Assembly (NCBI RefSeq): GCF_023276355.1 | Contig: NZ_JALLPL010000001.1 | Coordinates: 434,001-498,000 of the forward strand | DNA: 64,000 nt | Direction of reading: 5' to 3' | Origin: Haloplanus sp. XH21 | GTDB taxonomy: Archaea > Halobacteriota > Halobacteria > Halobacteriales > Haloferacaceae | Shown: piece by piece, positions 36,499 to 44,951 of the stretch | How positions within the stretch are numbered: the stretch's first letter is position 1 | How the letters are laid out: the number at the start of each line of letters is the position of its first letter | The notes under the pieces: generated by a model | What the model saw: only the letters and a program-made list of their open reading frames with translations | Told to the model about the DNA's origin: nothing | Database searches by the model: none | Program-made: the position numbers and the translations under genes

Positions 36499-36746
36499 CT
36501 GACAGTACTTTGAGATTCAAGTGGTTACGTGTTACGCCCATTCATGTTCGGTTCTGCAGGAAAGAGGGAAACCAACCGGCGTCGTATGAGCGTTGGAGAG
36601 AATCCAGGCAGCACAACCTCTCTCTACGCGGTTTTTTAGATAAGATCATCAAGACATCGGCGTCTGTCGGGTTCGGTCTTTAACCGAATACGAATGCTAC
36701 TGCAACCTAACGGCTATCGCATCATCAGCTAAGCCGTCGACTGGGA

Positions 36747-36890
36747 TTAGTCGTGAGCGACAGTTGTGTTTCGCAATGGCCCACCACAGTCGGGACACTC
36801 ATCTTCATGTTCCGGGTTTTCGACACCAGCGCCACACTCTTGACACACATACAACGTAGACTCGGCGGGATCAGGATCAGTTTCTACCAT
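36747..36890 (-). CDS. Rubrerythrin/rubredoxin-like zinc-ribbon mini-protein
   Basis: A 47-residue protein reading MVETDPDPAESTLYVCQECG onward, with two CxxC knuckles (CQEC and CPDC) separated by an acidic loop. This is the rubrerythrin-like zinc or iron ribbon found as a free-standing small protein in many haloarchaea. The start is the ATG at 36890, with AT-rich DNA upstream. Likely a metal-binding redox or regulatory mini-protein; the exact role is unknown. Confidence 0.7.
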   Translation of the reverse strand: MVETDPDPAESTLYVCQECGAGVENPEHEDECPDCGGPLRNTTVAHD

Positions 36891-37101
36891 TATCAATAGT
36901 TATGTTTACCGACAGATAAAGTATGGGGTCTAATCATCGCGATACCTTCGCGACGGAGCATCAATCCATACAACGTTGGGATAAGTTGGTGACTGCTCAC
37001 ACTACATCTAACGATTAGCTACACCAGACCTGTTCGCGATTGAGGAATCCAATAGAGCTACCGAAACCGCTATACAGATAAGTTAGACGGACTCTTGAGT
37101 A

Positions 37102-38468
37102 TGTCCGGGATATCCATCCATAGTGGTCGCGACTCGCGAGTCTCGATGGAGTGTCTTTCGACGAATCGCACACCAGCAGCACGTCGAGTGGCCCGCATAT
37201 GACTCGACGCCGCTGTACGATCGAACCTCGCTCGCCGGGTTAGAATCGGACATCCGAGTCGTCTCGGAAATCTGATTTACTCACCACGAACACGACTCAC
37301 ACGAGCAGTTCGTCTGCGAACTCCCAATAGCCTACTTCAGATTCGAGGCTCACGATCGCTACGGGAATTCGACACGCTACGAGATGGACACCCTCTTTCG
37401 CGTGTTCGTGTTGAAAGAACTCCACGGATGGGACCACGAAACAGCACTACTCGAGTACCTCGATAGCTACTCCGACCTCTGTGAGCGCTTAGAGTTGGGG
37501 ACGGTCCCTAATCAATCTACATTGTGGCGCACCTGGAACGAGCGCTTCACCGATGAGCTTCGGGAGACGGTCCAGAAAGCCGCTCGAGCAATTCTGATCA
37601 AAGCCCAGAATGCGGATGTCGCCGTGCCACGCGAACCAGAACGGAGTCTCCCGGATCAAGGCGACGCCGCCGCTGAATCGGACCCAAATGATCAAGCCAT
37701 TCTCGACAAGGGAGGAACGATTACCAAGCACGTCAATCGAGTCGTGTTCCCCGAGTTCTCGCTCAATCGTGGCGAGGACTGGGAGATACACGAGAACGTC
37801 CACTGGGGCTTACAGACCTATCTGGGGCTCCGTGAGAACTTGGCGGCTAACGAGGGCGCTCGGAGCGTCATTCACGAGTCAACACGTGATCGAACACCCC
37901 TCGGGCACGGTTATCGCGACCAGATTCGTGATATCCCTGTCGAGCAAACTCGCGAGATGTACCAACAGGCGGCCCAGCAACTCATCGACGAGCTCGCGGA
38001 GACGGAGGAGTTCTTCCGGGCGGGTATTGTCGCGATCGACATCACCAAGGACGATCCCTTTACGGGCGACTGCACGGGCCACGAAGACGAAATCATCGGG
38101 ACGAAGGAGAAGAACGACGAGTACGCCTACCAGTGGGCGACAGTCCAGCTCGTGGGCAACGCTGTCCCACTTGTGCTCGATGCGCGGCCAGTTCGACGAG
38201 GCGAGTCACGCAAAGAGATTGTCGAGGACTTGCTGGATTCGGCTGAAGAGCTCGTTCACGTCGATAACGTGTTAATGGACCGGGAGTTCGACAGCCAGCA
38301 CGTTCTGGAGACGATCAGCCAGCGTGGGCTCTCCTACGTCGTGCCGAAGCGGATGCAGACTAGCGAGAAAGCCCAGGCGAAGCGGTTGCTCCAGCGCGAT
38401 CAAGACCGGTACGAGACCGATCGGAAGCTCCATCTCGGGAAGAACGAGTGGCACGAGACGACTCACGG
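37102..38468 (+). pseudogene. Broken insertion-sequence transposase
   Basis: A DDE-type transposase resembling haloarchaeal ISHwa16/ISNpe8-like elements (recognised from memory). The frame from 37384 (MDTLFRVFVLKELHGWDHET) continues upstream through YDSTPLYDRTSLAGLES but is cut by an in-frame TGA at 37273, and the first residues need a frameshift. Active-site pieces remain (AIDITKDDPF; NVLMDREFDSQHVLE). After KNEWHETT at about 38465 the last section, including the final catalytic Glu region (YRSIKRF-type), is missing and replaced by the tRNA-Val hairpin DNA. No terminal inverted repeat pair is visible. Confidence 0.85.
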
Positions 38469-38528
38469 GTCGCAGTCCCTGGGAGCCAATCGGCTAGGTG
38501 TGAGATGGCGGGTGGTCTCCAGAGGAAT

Positions 38529-38638
38529 GGGCGGATTCGAACAACGAGAAACTCGTCGCTTCGCTCCTCGTTTCTCTCGTTCGAACCGCCCTCGGTACAC
38601 GGATTTGTGACTCACCGTGCGGTTCGTCACAAAATCCG
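38529..38638. repeat. Two hairpins at the tRNA-Val 3' side
   Basis: Hairpin 1 (38529-38591): arm GGGCGGATTCGAAC, an exact copy of 14 nt of the tRNA-Val T-arm/acceptor (38647-38660), pairs with GTTCGAACCGCCC; the stem continues through AACGAGAAAC/GTTTCTC and the tip reads CGTCGCTTCGCTCC. Hairpin 2 (38600-38638): CGGATTTGTGAC pairs with GTCACAAAATCCG around a TCACCGTGCGGTTC tip, and ends 1 nt before the tRNA gene. The transposase remnant stops where this DNA begins. Confidence 0.85.
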
Positions 38639-38639
38639 A

Positions 38640-38713
38640 TGGGCTCGGGCGGATTCGAACCACCGATCTCGGCCTTGTAAAGGCCGCGTCATAACCAACT
38701 AGACCACGAGCCC
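38640..38713 (-). tRNA. tRNA-Val(TAC)
   Basis: Cloverleaf on the minus strand: acceptor GGGCTCG/CGAGCCC, D-arm GTC...GAC with a GTTGG loop, anticodon stem CGGCC/GGCCG with loop TTTACAA (anticodon TAC), variable AGATC, T-arm GGTGG-TTCGAAT-CCGCC, discriminator A. No intron and no encoded CCA. It marks the boundary between the accessory island on its 3' side and core genes on its 5' side. Confidence 0.95.
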
Positions 38714-38802
38714 TCGTCGTCAACACCGGCCCCCGGCCGAATAACGGTTTCTGTCTTCGTCGTCCGCAAAACGCTTACCCGCACGCGGCTGAGTCGTCAT
38801 CC

Positions 38803-39366
38803 ATGCCACGCCGCGCGACCGTGTTCGCCACCGTCGCCCTCCTCGTCGCCGTCAGCCTCGCGGGCTGTTTCGGTGGCGGAGCGGGGACGCCGACGCCGAA
38901 CGGAGCGACGCCAGCGGGAACGGAGACCGCCGCCTCGACCGCGACACAGACACCGGTGACTCCCGGCGACTCCTACCGGACGGCGACCGTCGACCTCGTC
39001 GACCGCAACGGGACGCAGTTAGCGACGGTCGACGTCTGGATCGCGGATTCGTTCACCAAACGCTACACCGGGCTGAGCGACACTACCGCGCTCGAACCGG
39101 GGCAGGGGATGCTGTTCGTCCACGACCAAGAGGGTAATCACGCCTACGTGATGCGGGACATGGCCTTCCCGCTCGACATGGTGTTCATCGCCGAGAACGG
39201 CACCATCACGACCATCCATCACGCGCCGCTGCCGCCCGAGGGGGCGGGCGGGAACGACCTGACACGGTATTCGGGCCGCGCGAAATACGTCCTCGAAGTG
39301 CCGATGGGCTACACGAACGAGACGAGGATCGATGAGGGCGACCGGGTGCGCGTCGGCGACATCTGA
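38803..39366 (+). CDS. DUF192 lipoprotein
   Basis: A 187-residue exported protein. The signal ends in a lipobox (VSLAGCFG), followed by a Thr/Ala/Pro-rich linker (about residues 28-55) and a DUF192 domain: QLATVDVWIADSFTKRYTGL, PGQGMLFVHDQEGNHAYVMR, and MVFIAENGTITTIHHAPLPP. DUF192 domains are small beta-sandwich proteins of unknown biochemical role; archaeal members are often surface-anchored as here. Confidence 0.88.
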   Translation: MPRRATVFATVALLVAVSLAGCFGGGAGTPTPNGATPAGTETAASTATQTPVTPGDSYRTATVDLVDRNGTQLATVDVWIADSFTKRYTGLSDTTALEPGQGMLFVHDQEGNHAYVMRDMAFPLDMVFIAENGTITTIHHAPLPPEGAGGNDLTRYSGRAKYVLEVPMGYTNETRIDEGDRVRVGDI

Positions 39367-39403
39367 CCGAAAGGACCACCGGCGAGGGCGACGAACGGCG
39401 CCC

Positions 39404-39679
39404 ATGAACGAGTGGTCGTCGGTCGACGCGCTCGCCGAGCAGGAGGGGTGGCGCGCCGAGGGGTTCGCCGCGCGGGTGCACTACCGCGGCGAAACCGAGC
39501 GGTACGCGGTCGAGTATTACGAGCCGAGCGACTGCGTCCTCTACTGGAAGGTGAAAGGCGACGGCGAGACGGCGGTGCCGGTGGGGCGCGAGACGGTGCC
39601 GGACCCCCTCCGCGAGCGCGTCCGCATCGACCTCGACGCGGCGGGTATCGACCCCGATGTCGAAGCGCGGTCGCTGTGA
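39404..39679 (+). CDS. Small conserved haloarchaeal protein
   Basis: A 91-residue protein (MNEWSSVDALAEQEGWRAEG start) with beta-rich core RVHYRGETERYAVEYYEPSD and CVLYWKVKGDGETAVPVGRE, ending in an acidic helix. The sequence is typical haloarchaeal coding DNA, but I cannot name the family with certainty. It is followed 67 nt later by the interrupted ABC exporter gene. Confidence 0.7.
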   Translation: MNEWSSVDALAEQEGWRAEGFAARVHYRGETERYAVEYYEPSDCVLYWKVKGDGETAVPVGRETVPDPLRERVRIDLDAAGIDPDVEARSL

Positions 39680-39746
39680 GCGGGCCGTCGGGGCGGCGCG
39701 TCGCCGACGGGTCAGCCTTTTGCCTGCCGACCACCGAGAGTGGGTG

Positions 39747-40750
39747 ATGGACGTCCCCGCGGACGACGACCCCTTCGAGCGACAGCGTGAGCGAACGGCG
39801 AACCCGATGCGGCGCTTGTTCGACGAGTACGGCCGCGGCCGCCCCGGACTCCTGTCGGTGAGCGTCGTCGCGAGCGTGCTCGCCCGCCTGCTCGACCTGT
39901 TGCCGCCACTGATGCTGGGCATCGCCGTCGACGCCGTCTTTCTCGACGAAGGCCCGTTCTCCCTCCCGCTGGTGCCCGATGCGTGGCTCCCGACGGATCC
40001 GGAGACGCAGTTCTGGCTGACCGCCGGCATCGTCCTGATTTCGTTTCTGGGCGGGGCCGCCCTCCACTGGGTGCGCAACTGGGGCTGGAACCGGTTCGCT
40101 CAGGAGGTCCAGCACGACATCCGGACCGACACCTACGACGCGATGCAGCGACTGAACATGACCTTTTTCTCCGATAAGCAGACGGGGGAGATGATGTCGG
40201 TGCTCTCGAACGACGTGAACCGCCTGGAGCGGTTCCTCAACGACGGCCTGAACTCGGCGTTCCGTCTCGGCGTGATGGTCGTCGGCATCGCCGCGTTCCT
40301 CCTCTGGATGAACCCGCAACTCGCCATCGTGGCGCTGGCGCCCGTCCCGCTCATCGCGGTCTTCACCTATCGGTTCGTGCAGAACATCCAGCCGAAGTAC
40401 GCGGAGGTGCGGTCGACGGTCGGGCAGGTCAACTCCCGACTGGAGAACAACCTCGGCGGCATCCAGGTCATCAAGACGAGCAACACGGAGGCCTACGAGG
40501 CCGACCGGGTCGAGGAGGTGAGCGGGGAGTATTTCGACGCCAACTGGGACGCCATCGAGACGCGGATCAAGTTCTTCCCGGCCCTCCGAATACTCGCTGG
40601 CATCGGCTTCGCGCTCACGTTCACCGTCGGCGGTCTCTGGGTGTTCCGCGGCGAGGGACCCTGGTTTTTCACCGGCACCCTGCGCCCCGGCGAGTTCGTC
40701 ACGTTCATCCTCTACACCCAGCGGTTCATCTGGCCGATGGCGCAGTTCGG
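39747..40750 (+). pseudogene. ABC exporter, 5' part (interrupted by integrative element)
   Basis: The first 335 codons of a fused permease-ATPase (type IV exporter, ABCB/MsbA-like). Six membrane helices are recognisable (VSVVASVLARLLDLLPPLML, TAGIVLISFLGGAALHWVRN, LGVMVVGIAAFLLWMNPQLA, LRILAGIGFALTFTVGGLWV) with the coupling-helix region MTFFSDKQTGEMMSVLSNDV. The reading frame enters element DNA after MAQFG and continues as an artefact (KQRVSYRTHS...) to a stop at 40827. Joined to the part at 45608 it gives an intact 634-residue exporter, the normal family length. Confidence 0.92.
40739..40750. repeat. Left 12-bp direct repeat (att/target duplication)
   Basis: GGCGCAGTTCGG, inside the exporter gene and identical to 45608-45619. 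In both copies GCG CAG TTC GG is in the exporter reading frame, so one copy plus one crossover restores the gene exactly. Confidence 0.88.
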
Positions 40751-40758
40751 AAAGCAAC

Positions 40759-40778
40759 GTGTGTCGTATCGTACACAC
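40759..40778. repeat. Left terminal palindromic motif of the element
   Basis: GTGTGTCGTATCGTACACAC followed by AGT. It matches the right-end copy at 18 of 20 positions; the two differences are the central two bases. Likely a binding site for the integrase or its accessory protein (inference). Confidence 0.65.
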
Positions 40779-41022
40779 AGTACGGGCGGATTCACGGCCC
40801 GAACGCGCCAGACTACTCTACCAATCTGATATGTAAGCCACGCGCCACTTCTCGCGCCACGCCCATAACCGCCCGAAGGCGGTACGACTCCCCCCGTGAA
40901 GATTACAACAGACGGTCCTCAGTTCCTCACTGGGTAGGGGGTGGGTGTCCGCGGGCGGTGTGTCGGAACAATCCGCGCATATATGAGCGGCCCCGCCACC
41001 CGTGTCTGAGCCTCAAAATTAG

Positions 41023-41331
41023 TTATTTGCTCAGATTCTCAGCAAGGTTCCCCTCCCGCCGTCGGATACGTCGGGCAACCAGATTATCCACCTCAGTAAA
41101 CAGTTTCGTGACGACCTTGTAGGCTACAAACAGATTGAGCGGGAGGGCGATTATCGCCCCAATCACGCCAAGAGCCGCCCCTAATATCACGTTCACAATT
41201 CCCGTGAGTAACCCGATTCCAACCGCGTATATCATAAAATTCTTAACGTGTTGGGTAACGATTGAATCGTCCTCTGTCATCGGAGTATCCGCCCACAAGT
41301 CGTGTATATCCTGTTTCGTATCTGGCATCAT
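41023..41331 (-). CDS. Element-encoded small membrane protein
   Basis: A 102-residue protein with an acidic N-terminus (PDTKQDIHDLWADTPMTEDD), two adjoining hydrophobic helices (about residues 32-75, VKNFMIYAVGIGLLTGIVNV and VIGAIIALPLNLFVAYKVVT) and a basic tail (RRIRRREGNLAENLSK). The topology is common in small haloviral and plasmid membrane proteins. It is separated from the upstream operon by about 350 nt and has its own AT-rich upstream region. No family recognised. Confidence 0.65.
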   Translation of the reverse strand: MMPDTKQDIHDLWADTPMTEDDSIVTQHVKNFMIYAVGIGLLTGIVNVILGAALGVIGAIIALPLNLFVAYKVVTKLFTEVDNLVARRIRRREGNLAENLSK

Positions 41332-41445
41332 ACAGTAGAATAAGTCAGACTATGAAATAAGTTACCACACCGCCCCGCGTGTCGAGGCGGTCCCTGCGGT
41401 CCCTCGCTATCCGCAGTACGGCTACGCGCCTGAGCCGCCCGTCCC

Positions 41446-41473
41446 GACACTTGTCAGTACGGTATAACTGAGA
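41446..41473 (+). repeat. 28-bp repeat, plus-oriented copy (TATA-like)
   Basis: Contains TCAGTACGGTATAACTGAGA. It matches the minus-oriented copy at 42910-42937 in 27 of 28 positions, so the two form an inverted pair enclosing the small-gene operon. The GGTATAACT core resembles a haloarchaeal TATA box. Confidence 0.8.
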
Positions 41474-41500
41474 GGGGCGGGAGATTGTCGGCCCGCTCTG

Positions 41501-41605
41501 ATGACCACACAGTGGTTGCCTGTCAGCCAGTCAACCACCACTGTCGTTGTCGTTCTGGACATCTTCCTTTTTTCTAACCGTTTTCGTGTTACTCAATACC
41601 AGTGA
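41501..41605 (+). CDS. Possible 34-residue peptide
   Basis: The ATG lies about 30-37 nt after the TATA-like core of the plus-oriented 28-bp repeat, the spacing expected for a short leader. The frame reads MTTQWLPVSQSTTTVVVVLD and ends FRVTQYQ. It is the only plus-strand candidate in the element. It may be a real small peptide, or the transcript may be a regulatory RNA antisense to the gap before the 233-residue gene. Confidence 0.25.
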   Translation: MTTQWLPVSQSTTTVVVVLDIFLFSNRFRVTQYQ

Positions 41606-41677
41606 GCCACTGCTATACCCTCGGCTAAGGGATATTGAATTAACGTAAAAAGAGCCGCAGAGGGTTGTCAGACGGTC

Positions 41678-42379
41678 CTAAGCGAAGTCTTCGGCGTTCA
41701 CAGTAAGGCCATTACTGTCGCCACCCTCCGAACGGTCGAAGGTGGTCCCACCGATACGGCCGTCCTTGTCCTCGAATGCCGTTTGCTGTTCGTCACGGGT
41801 ACGACCCTTCAGTAACCCTGCGGTCTTGAGAATATCCCGAACGTGGCCCTCACTGACGCTACCCTCCACCCTTGGCGTGAGGGTGTCGGCTATCTCCGCA
41901 ACGGACAGTCCAAGGGTATACAACTCCGCCACCAACACGGGGTTGTCACGGTGTACCACGTCCGCGGGCGGCTCGTAGCCGAGAAGGGACGTGAGCGTAT
42001 CGCCACCCCCTTGGTCCCCACCCTTGGCCGTGAGAGTGTCCACGTCGAGACTGTGCGCCTCACTGGCCGCCTCCACGGTACTGAGCCACTTACGGAGGGT
42101 CGGACTGTCGCCCGCCCCCGTCATTTCCTCCACGGCCGTATCCAGTCCATCAACCAAGGGGTGGGCGAGAAGGTCCCGAAGGAACTCCCCACGGTCGGGG
42201 TTGCTCAGTTCCTCCCGAGAGGGGTAGTCTTGGTACGACTCACCAACCAGCGGCTCACCGTCGCCGTAGCCGAGTTCCGCCCGCTCAACCGCCTCAGTGA
42301 TACTCTCGGGGCGGTCCTCCGCGGCCGCTCCACCCCGCTCACGGGCCGCCTCCACACTGTCGGGGTGTAGGTCCGTCAT
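41678..42379 (-). CDS. Element-encoded HTH protein, 233 residues
   Basis: Last gene of a four-gene minus-strand operon. The N-terminal half is acidic and helical (SREELSNPDRGEFLRDLLAH, LRKWLSTVEAASEAHSLDVD). The segment NPVLVAELYTLGLSVAEIADTL, followed by EGHVRDILKTAGLLKGR, reads as a helix-turn-helix DNA-binding domain. The C-terminal tail is glycine/asparagine-rich. It is a candidate replication-initiation, partition or copy-control protein of the element; this is inferred from position and the HTH only. It overlaps the upstream gene by ATGA. Confidence 0.7.
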   Translation of the reverse strand: MTDLHPDSVEAARERGGAAAEDRPESITEAVERAELGYGDGEPLVGESYQDYPSREELSNPDRGEFLRDLLAHPLVDGLDTAVEEMTGAGDSPTLRKWLSTVEAASEAHSLDVDTLTAKGGDQGGGDTLTSLLGYEPPADVVHRDNPVLVAELYTLGLSVAEIADTLTPRVEGSVSEGHVRDILKTAGLLKGRTRDEQQTAFEDKDGRIGGTTFDRSEGGDSNGLTVNAEDFA

Positions 42380-42645
42380 TCCTCACCCTCCACACCGTAG
42401 GCGTCAGATGGGACAGCGGTCACTACCACGCCCTCCCCGACACTGAGAACTACCGCGCCCTCGGGGAGTTCGACCGTGTTACTGTCGGCGTACCGAAACA
42501 CGGCGATAACGAACTCAGTGGTGTCCTTCTCAGACGGGTAGAGACACCGTAGACGGCCGTCGTCATACTCCACCCGCCCATCTGCCGAAAACTCCACACG
42601 GCTCAGTGGCGACACGGCCGTATCCAGTACCTCCAGTTCGCTCAT
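42376..42645 (-). CDS. Element-encoded small acidic protein, 89 residues
   Basis: A beta-rich protein (MSELEVLDTAVSPLSRVEFS start, GAVVLSVGEGVVVTAVPSDA near the end) with no recognised family. It overlaps both neighbours by 4 nt (ATGA at each end), so it is translated as part of a tightly coupled operon. The single cysteine and even spacing of hydrophobic strands suggest a compact globular domain. Confidence 0.65.
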   Translation of the reverse strand: MSELEVLDTAVSPLSRVEFSADGRVEYDDGRLRCLYPSEKDTTEFVIAVFRYADSNTVELPEGAVVLSVGEGVVVTAVPSDAYGVEGEE

Positions 42646-42737
42646 TCGTCGCCCTCCAGTTCGATAAAGTATTTGACAGAATCCTCACCGTCGCCAGTGG
42701 GGTCGTCCGCCTCGGTGTAGCCGAGTCGGTCGTTCAT
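42642..42737 (-). CDS. Element-encoded 31-residue peptide
   Basis: It opens MNDRLGYTEADDPTGDGEDS and ends VKYFIELEGDE. It is strongly acidic and is framed by ATGA overlaps with the genes on both sides, which is the main evidence that it is translated. No family known. Confidence 0.55.
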   Translation of the reverse strand: MNDRLGYTEADDPTGDGEDSVKYFIELEGDE

Positions 42738-42907
42738 AGGCGGACCCCTCCGCTATCGCCTTCACTGTCCTCCGCCAGTTGCTCGCAGGCGTAGCGGGCG
42801 ACAAATCCAAGGGCGGTGGATTTGTCGAAGTGTTCGTTTCGGGCGGCTTTGATGGCCGCTCGGTCCTTTTCGTTAATCCGTAGTTCCGCGTCTCGTCGTT
42901 CGCTCAT
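42734..42907 (-). CDS. Element-encoded RHH-like small protein, 57 residues
   Basis: It opens MSERRDAELRINEKDRAAIK, then an ALGFVARYACEQLAED helix. A short N-terminal strand followed by two helices is the size and pattern of a ribbon-helix-helix regulator. It is the first gene of the four-gene operon and overlaps the next by ATGA. The 28-bp repeat ends 2 nt before its ATG, so this protein may bind that repeat and autoregulate; that is inference. Confidence 0.6.
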   Translation of the reverse strand: MSERRDAELRINEKDRAAIKAARNEHFDKSTALGFVARYACEQLAEDSEGDSGGVRL

Positions 42908-42909
42908 CG

Positions 42910-42937
42910 TCTCAGTTATACCGTACTGACGAGTGTC
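42910..42937 (-). repeat. 28-bp repeat, minus-oriented copy
   Basis: Inverted partner of 41446-41473 (27/28 identity), directly in front of the small-gene operon. The TATA-like core is only about 10 nt from the first ATG, too close for a normal leaderless promoter of that gene, so it may instead be an operator, an origin sequence or a recombination site. Confidence 0.75.
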
Positions 42938-43944
42938 CCCACAACTCTCGGGACACGGCCCCTATCGGCTTGAGCAACAGATAGACGGCCCCACGCCGTA
43001 ACTCACGGCGATTTGGGCCGCGCTTACGTGAAAGGCGATATGGGGTCGGATGTGTGTCGGCAAACAGTTAATAATTCTCCGAACCAAGTTAATAACTGGA
43101 ACCGCCTTGGCTTGCGCGCAGGCGCGGGCGCGTAAGGACAAAATAGCCGATAGAAGCCCCGCAAAGGCCGTAGAAGTCACAATTCGGGATTAGGGGCGGG
43201 TACGCGGGTAACGGCCGCCCGATTCGAGGACACGTCAATCGGCCAACACACCGCCAGCGGGGGCGGTTGAGAACGCGAGCCGCCGTGAGCGGGACGGGAG
43301 TATGCCAGCCACCCGCATAGCCGCCCGCCACGACCGCCCGCTGTGGTTATGTCAGGAAAGTAGGTATTCCGAAAAGATGGAATCGGCTAAGGCGTCTGAT
43401 AGCGGGCGGTACGGGCCGTAACACGCCCGTATCACTTCTTACGCGCGCAAATATATACGTCCGTGTAATAATCTCCACGCTGGTAGTCGTGCGGTACTAC
43501 AACCAGCGTGACCGGGTTGCGCGCGTTGTGCGCCCGCCTACGCCCGTCCGTAGCCGAACGCGGCCCAACCACGGGCGAGATACCGAACGCGCTTGAGCCG
43601 CCTCTCACGCTGTTTGTGGGGCCGCCAATATGACCGTGAGTTATGCTTGAGTCACGGCTCTCAGACACGGGCCGCCACCCCGATATTGGCCCGTCGGCGT
43701 CTCTACCCACCACAGACGGGCCGTAGAGGCGTTTTACCCCCACCCGACAGAGACGGCTTGAGACTGCTGATACTGAGCGGTAGAGCGGGGGCGGTGCTTA
43801 GTCCACGCTACCCCTACCCCACACGCAACTCAAATCCAAAGACCGCGGTTCCCGTCTGAGCGATTCCGTCGATACGTGGCGGCTTGGGTGGTTGAGTCGG
43901 CTACAAACGGCAAAAGAGCGTCTGAGTACGGCGTAGTGGGCGGC
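42938..43944. other. 1-kb ORF-poor region of the element (possible origin)
   Basis: Between the integrase 3' end and the small-gene operon. It contains many short related words (TTGAG...GCCGCC, GGGCGG, CCGCCCG) in both orientations and an AT patch (CGCAAATATATACGTCC near 43447), the look of a replication or control region. The best open frame is 43432-43743 on the minus strand (103 codons, MGVKRLYGPSVVGRDADGPI start), but it is basic and unlike the acidic genes beside it, so I do not call it a gene. Confidence 0.4.
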
Positions 43945-44949
43945 TCAGATAGTCGGCCCGTGTTCCTTGCCCGCGTCTACCGCGTCCTCACTGGCGATTT
44001 GAAGGTATATCTCAGTGACATTAATGTCGTGCTGGCCGAGTAGGTCCCGAAGGAAGGGGGCGCGCATACCGTTCTTGGCCGCTTGAACCGCGTAGGAGTG
44101 TCGTAGCGTGTGAGGCGTGATTAGCGCCCGCTCACGGCCCTCCACGTCGGTCCCGTACACTTCTTGAAGGCCCGCTTCCTCCGCGGCTTTCGTGACTAAG
44201 TAGCGGACAGTCTCGCCCGATATGCGGTCACTCTGGCGGGTGGGAAAGAGGTACTCACTGTCCTCCGCTCCGTAGACCATTCCGCGCCCCACGTCCATCC
44301 AGTTCGCTATCTGCTGGCGGAGTGAGTCGGGATACGGGACCTTTCGAGAGTCGCCCGCCTTCTCCGTCCAAACCGCGATAGTCTGACTGTCACGGTCTAC
44401 GTCCTTCACACGGAGGTTACACAGTTCGCCACGTCGAAGGCCCGTAGCGTAGAGTAGGCGGACGATTAGGGCGTTTCGAGGGACTGGCGACGGGACGTTA
44501 TCGGCTAACGCCTCCACGTCCTCCTTGGGGAGGTACTTCACGGGGTCCCGCGTTTTCTCCTTAATTAGAGTGGTAGCGGACCAAGAGCGGTCGATATGGT
44601 CCGCGTCCGCTGGATTCCGTCGGAACTGGCGGAGGGTTTGGTAGAAGGCTGAGATAGCCGCCCGCGCCCCGTTAGCAGTGTTCTCCGCGTAGCCACTGGC
44701 GTACATATCGTCTAAGTGGTCCTCCACGTCCCCCGCGGTCACGCCCTCCACGTCCGCGGGACGGGCGTCTACGTCCTCCGCCACGTTCTCTACGTCCTTC
44801 TCGCGGAGTTCCAACCAGTCCCGCCACCGCTCAAGGTGGGTAGTGTACCGCTCCGCGGTGGAGTCGGATTTCTGACTGGCGTACCGCTGTTTGAACCGCT
44901 CTATGGGGTCCTCCGCCACGTCGGACGTGTCCATATTATCCAGTGACAT
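43945..44949 (-). CDS. Tyrosine recombinase (integrase) of the element
   Basis: A 334-residue phage-type integrase. The N-terminal SAM-like domain (about residues 14-110) is followed by the catalytic domain with R172 (YATGLRRGELCNLR), Lys in the WTEKAGDSRKVPYP beta-hairpin, H280-xx-R283 (TPHTLRHSYAV), H307 (LLGQHDI) and nucleophile Y315 (VTEIYLQI). All catalytic residues are present, so it should be active. Its start is 3 nt after the stop of the RHH-type gene, so the two are co-transcribed. It is the likely enzyme for the 12-bp site in the exporter gene. Confidence 0.93.
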   Translation of the reverse strand: MSLDNMDTSDVAEDPIERFKQRYASQKSDSTAERYTTHLERWRDWLELREKDVENVAEDVDARPADVEGVTAGDVEDHLDDMYASGYAENTANGARAAISAFYQTLRQFRRNPADADHIDRSWSATTLIKEKTRDPVKYLPKEDVEALADNVPSPVPRNALIVRLLYATGLRRGELCNLRVKDVDRDSQTIAVWTEKAGDSRKVPYPDSLRQQIANWMDVGRGMVYGAEDSEYLFPTRQSDRISGETVRYLVTKAAEEAGLQEVYGTDVEGRERALITPHTLRHSYAVQAAKNGMRAPFLRDLLGQHDINVTEIYLQIASEDAVDAGKEHGPTI

Positions 44950-44951
44950 CG

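Noticed and set aside
40781-40830. tRNA-like stretch at the left end of the element (GGTAGAGTAGTCTGG... and CCGCCCG on the minus strand)
   Set aside because: Only D-arm-like and T-arm-like words; no complete acceptor, anticodon or T-stem can be folded.
43089-43331. 80-codon minus-strand frame in the element's ORF-poor region
   Set aside because: Proline/arginine-rich, not acidic, and carries none of the features of the element's other genes.
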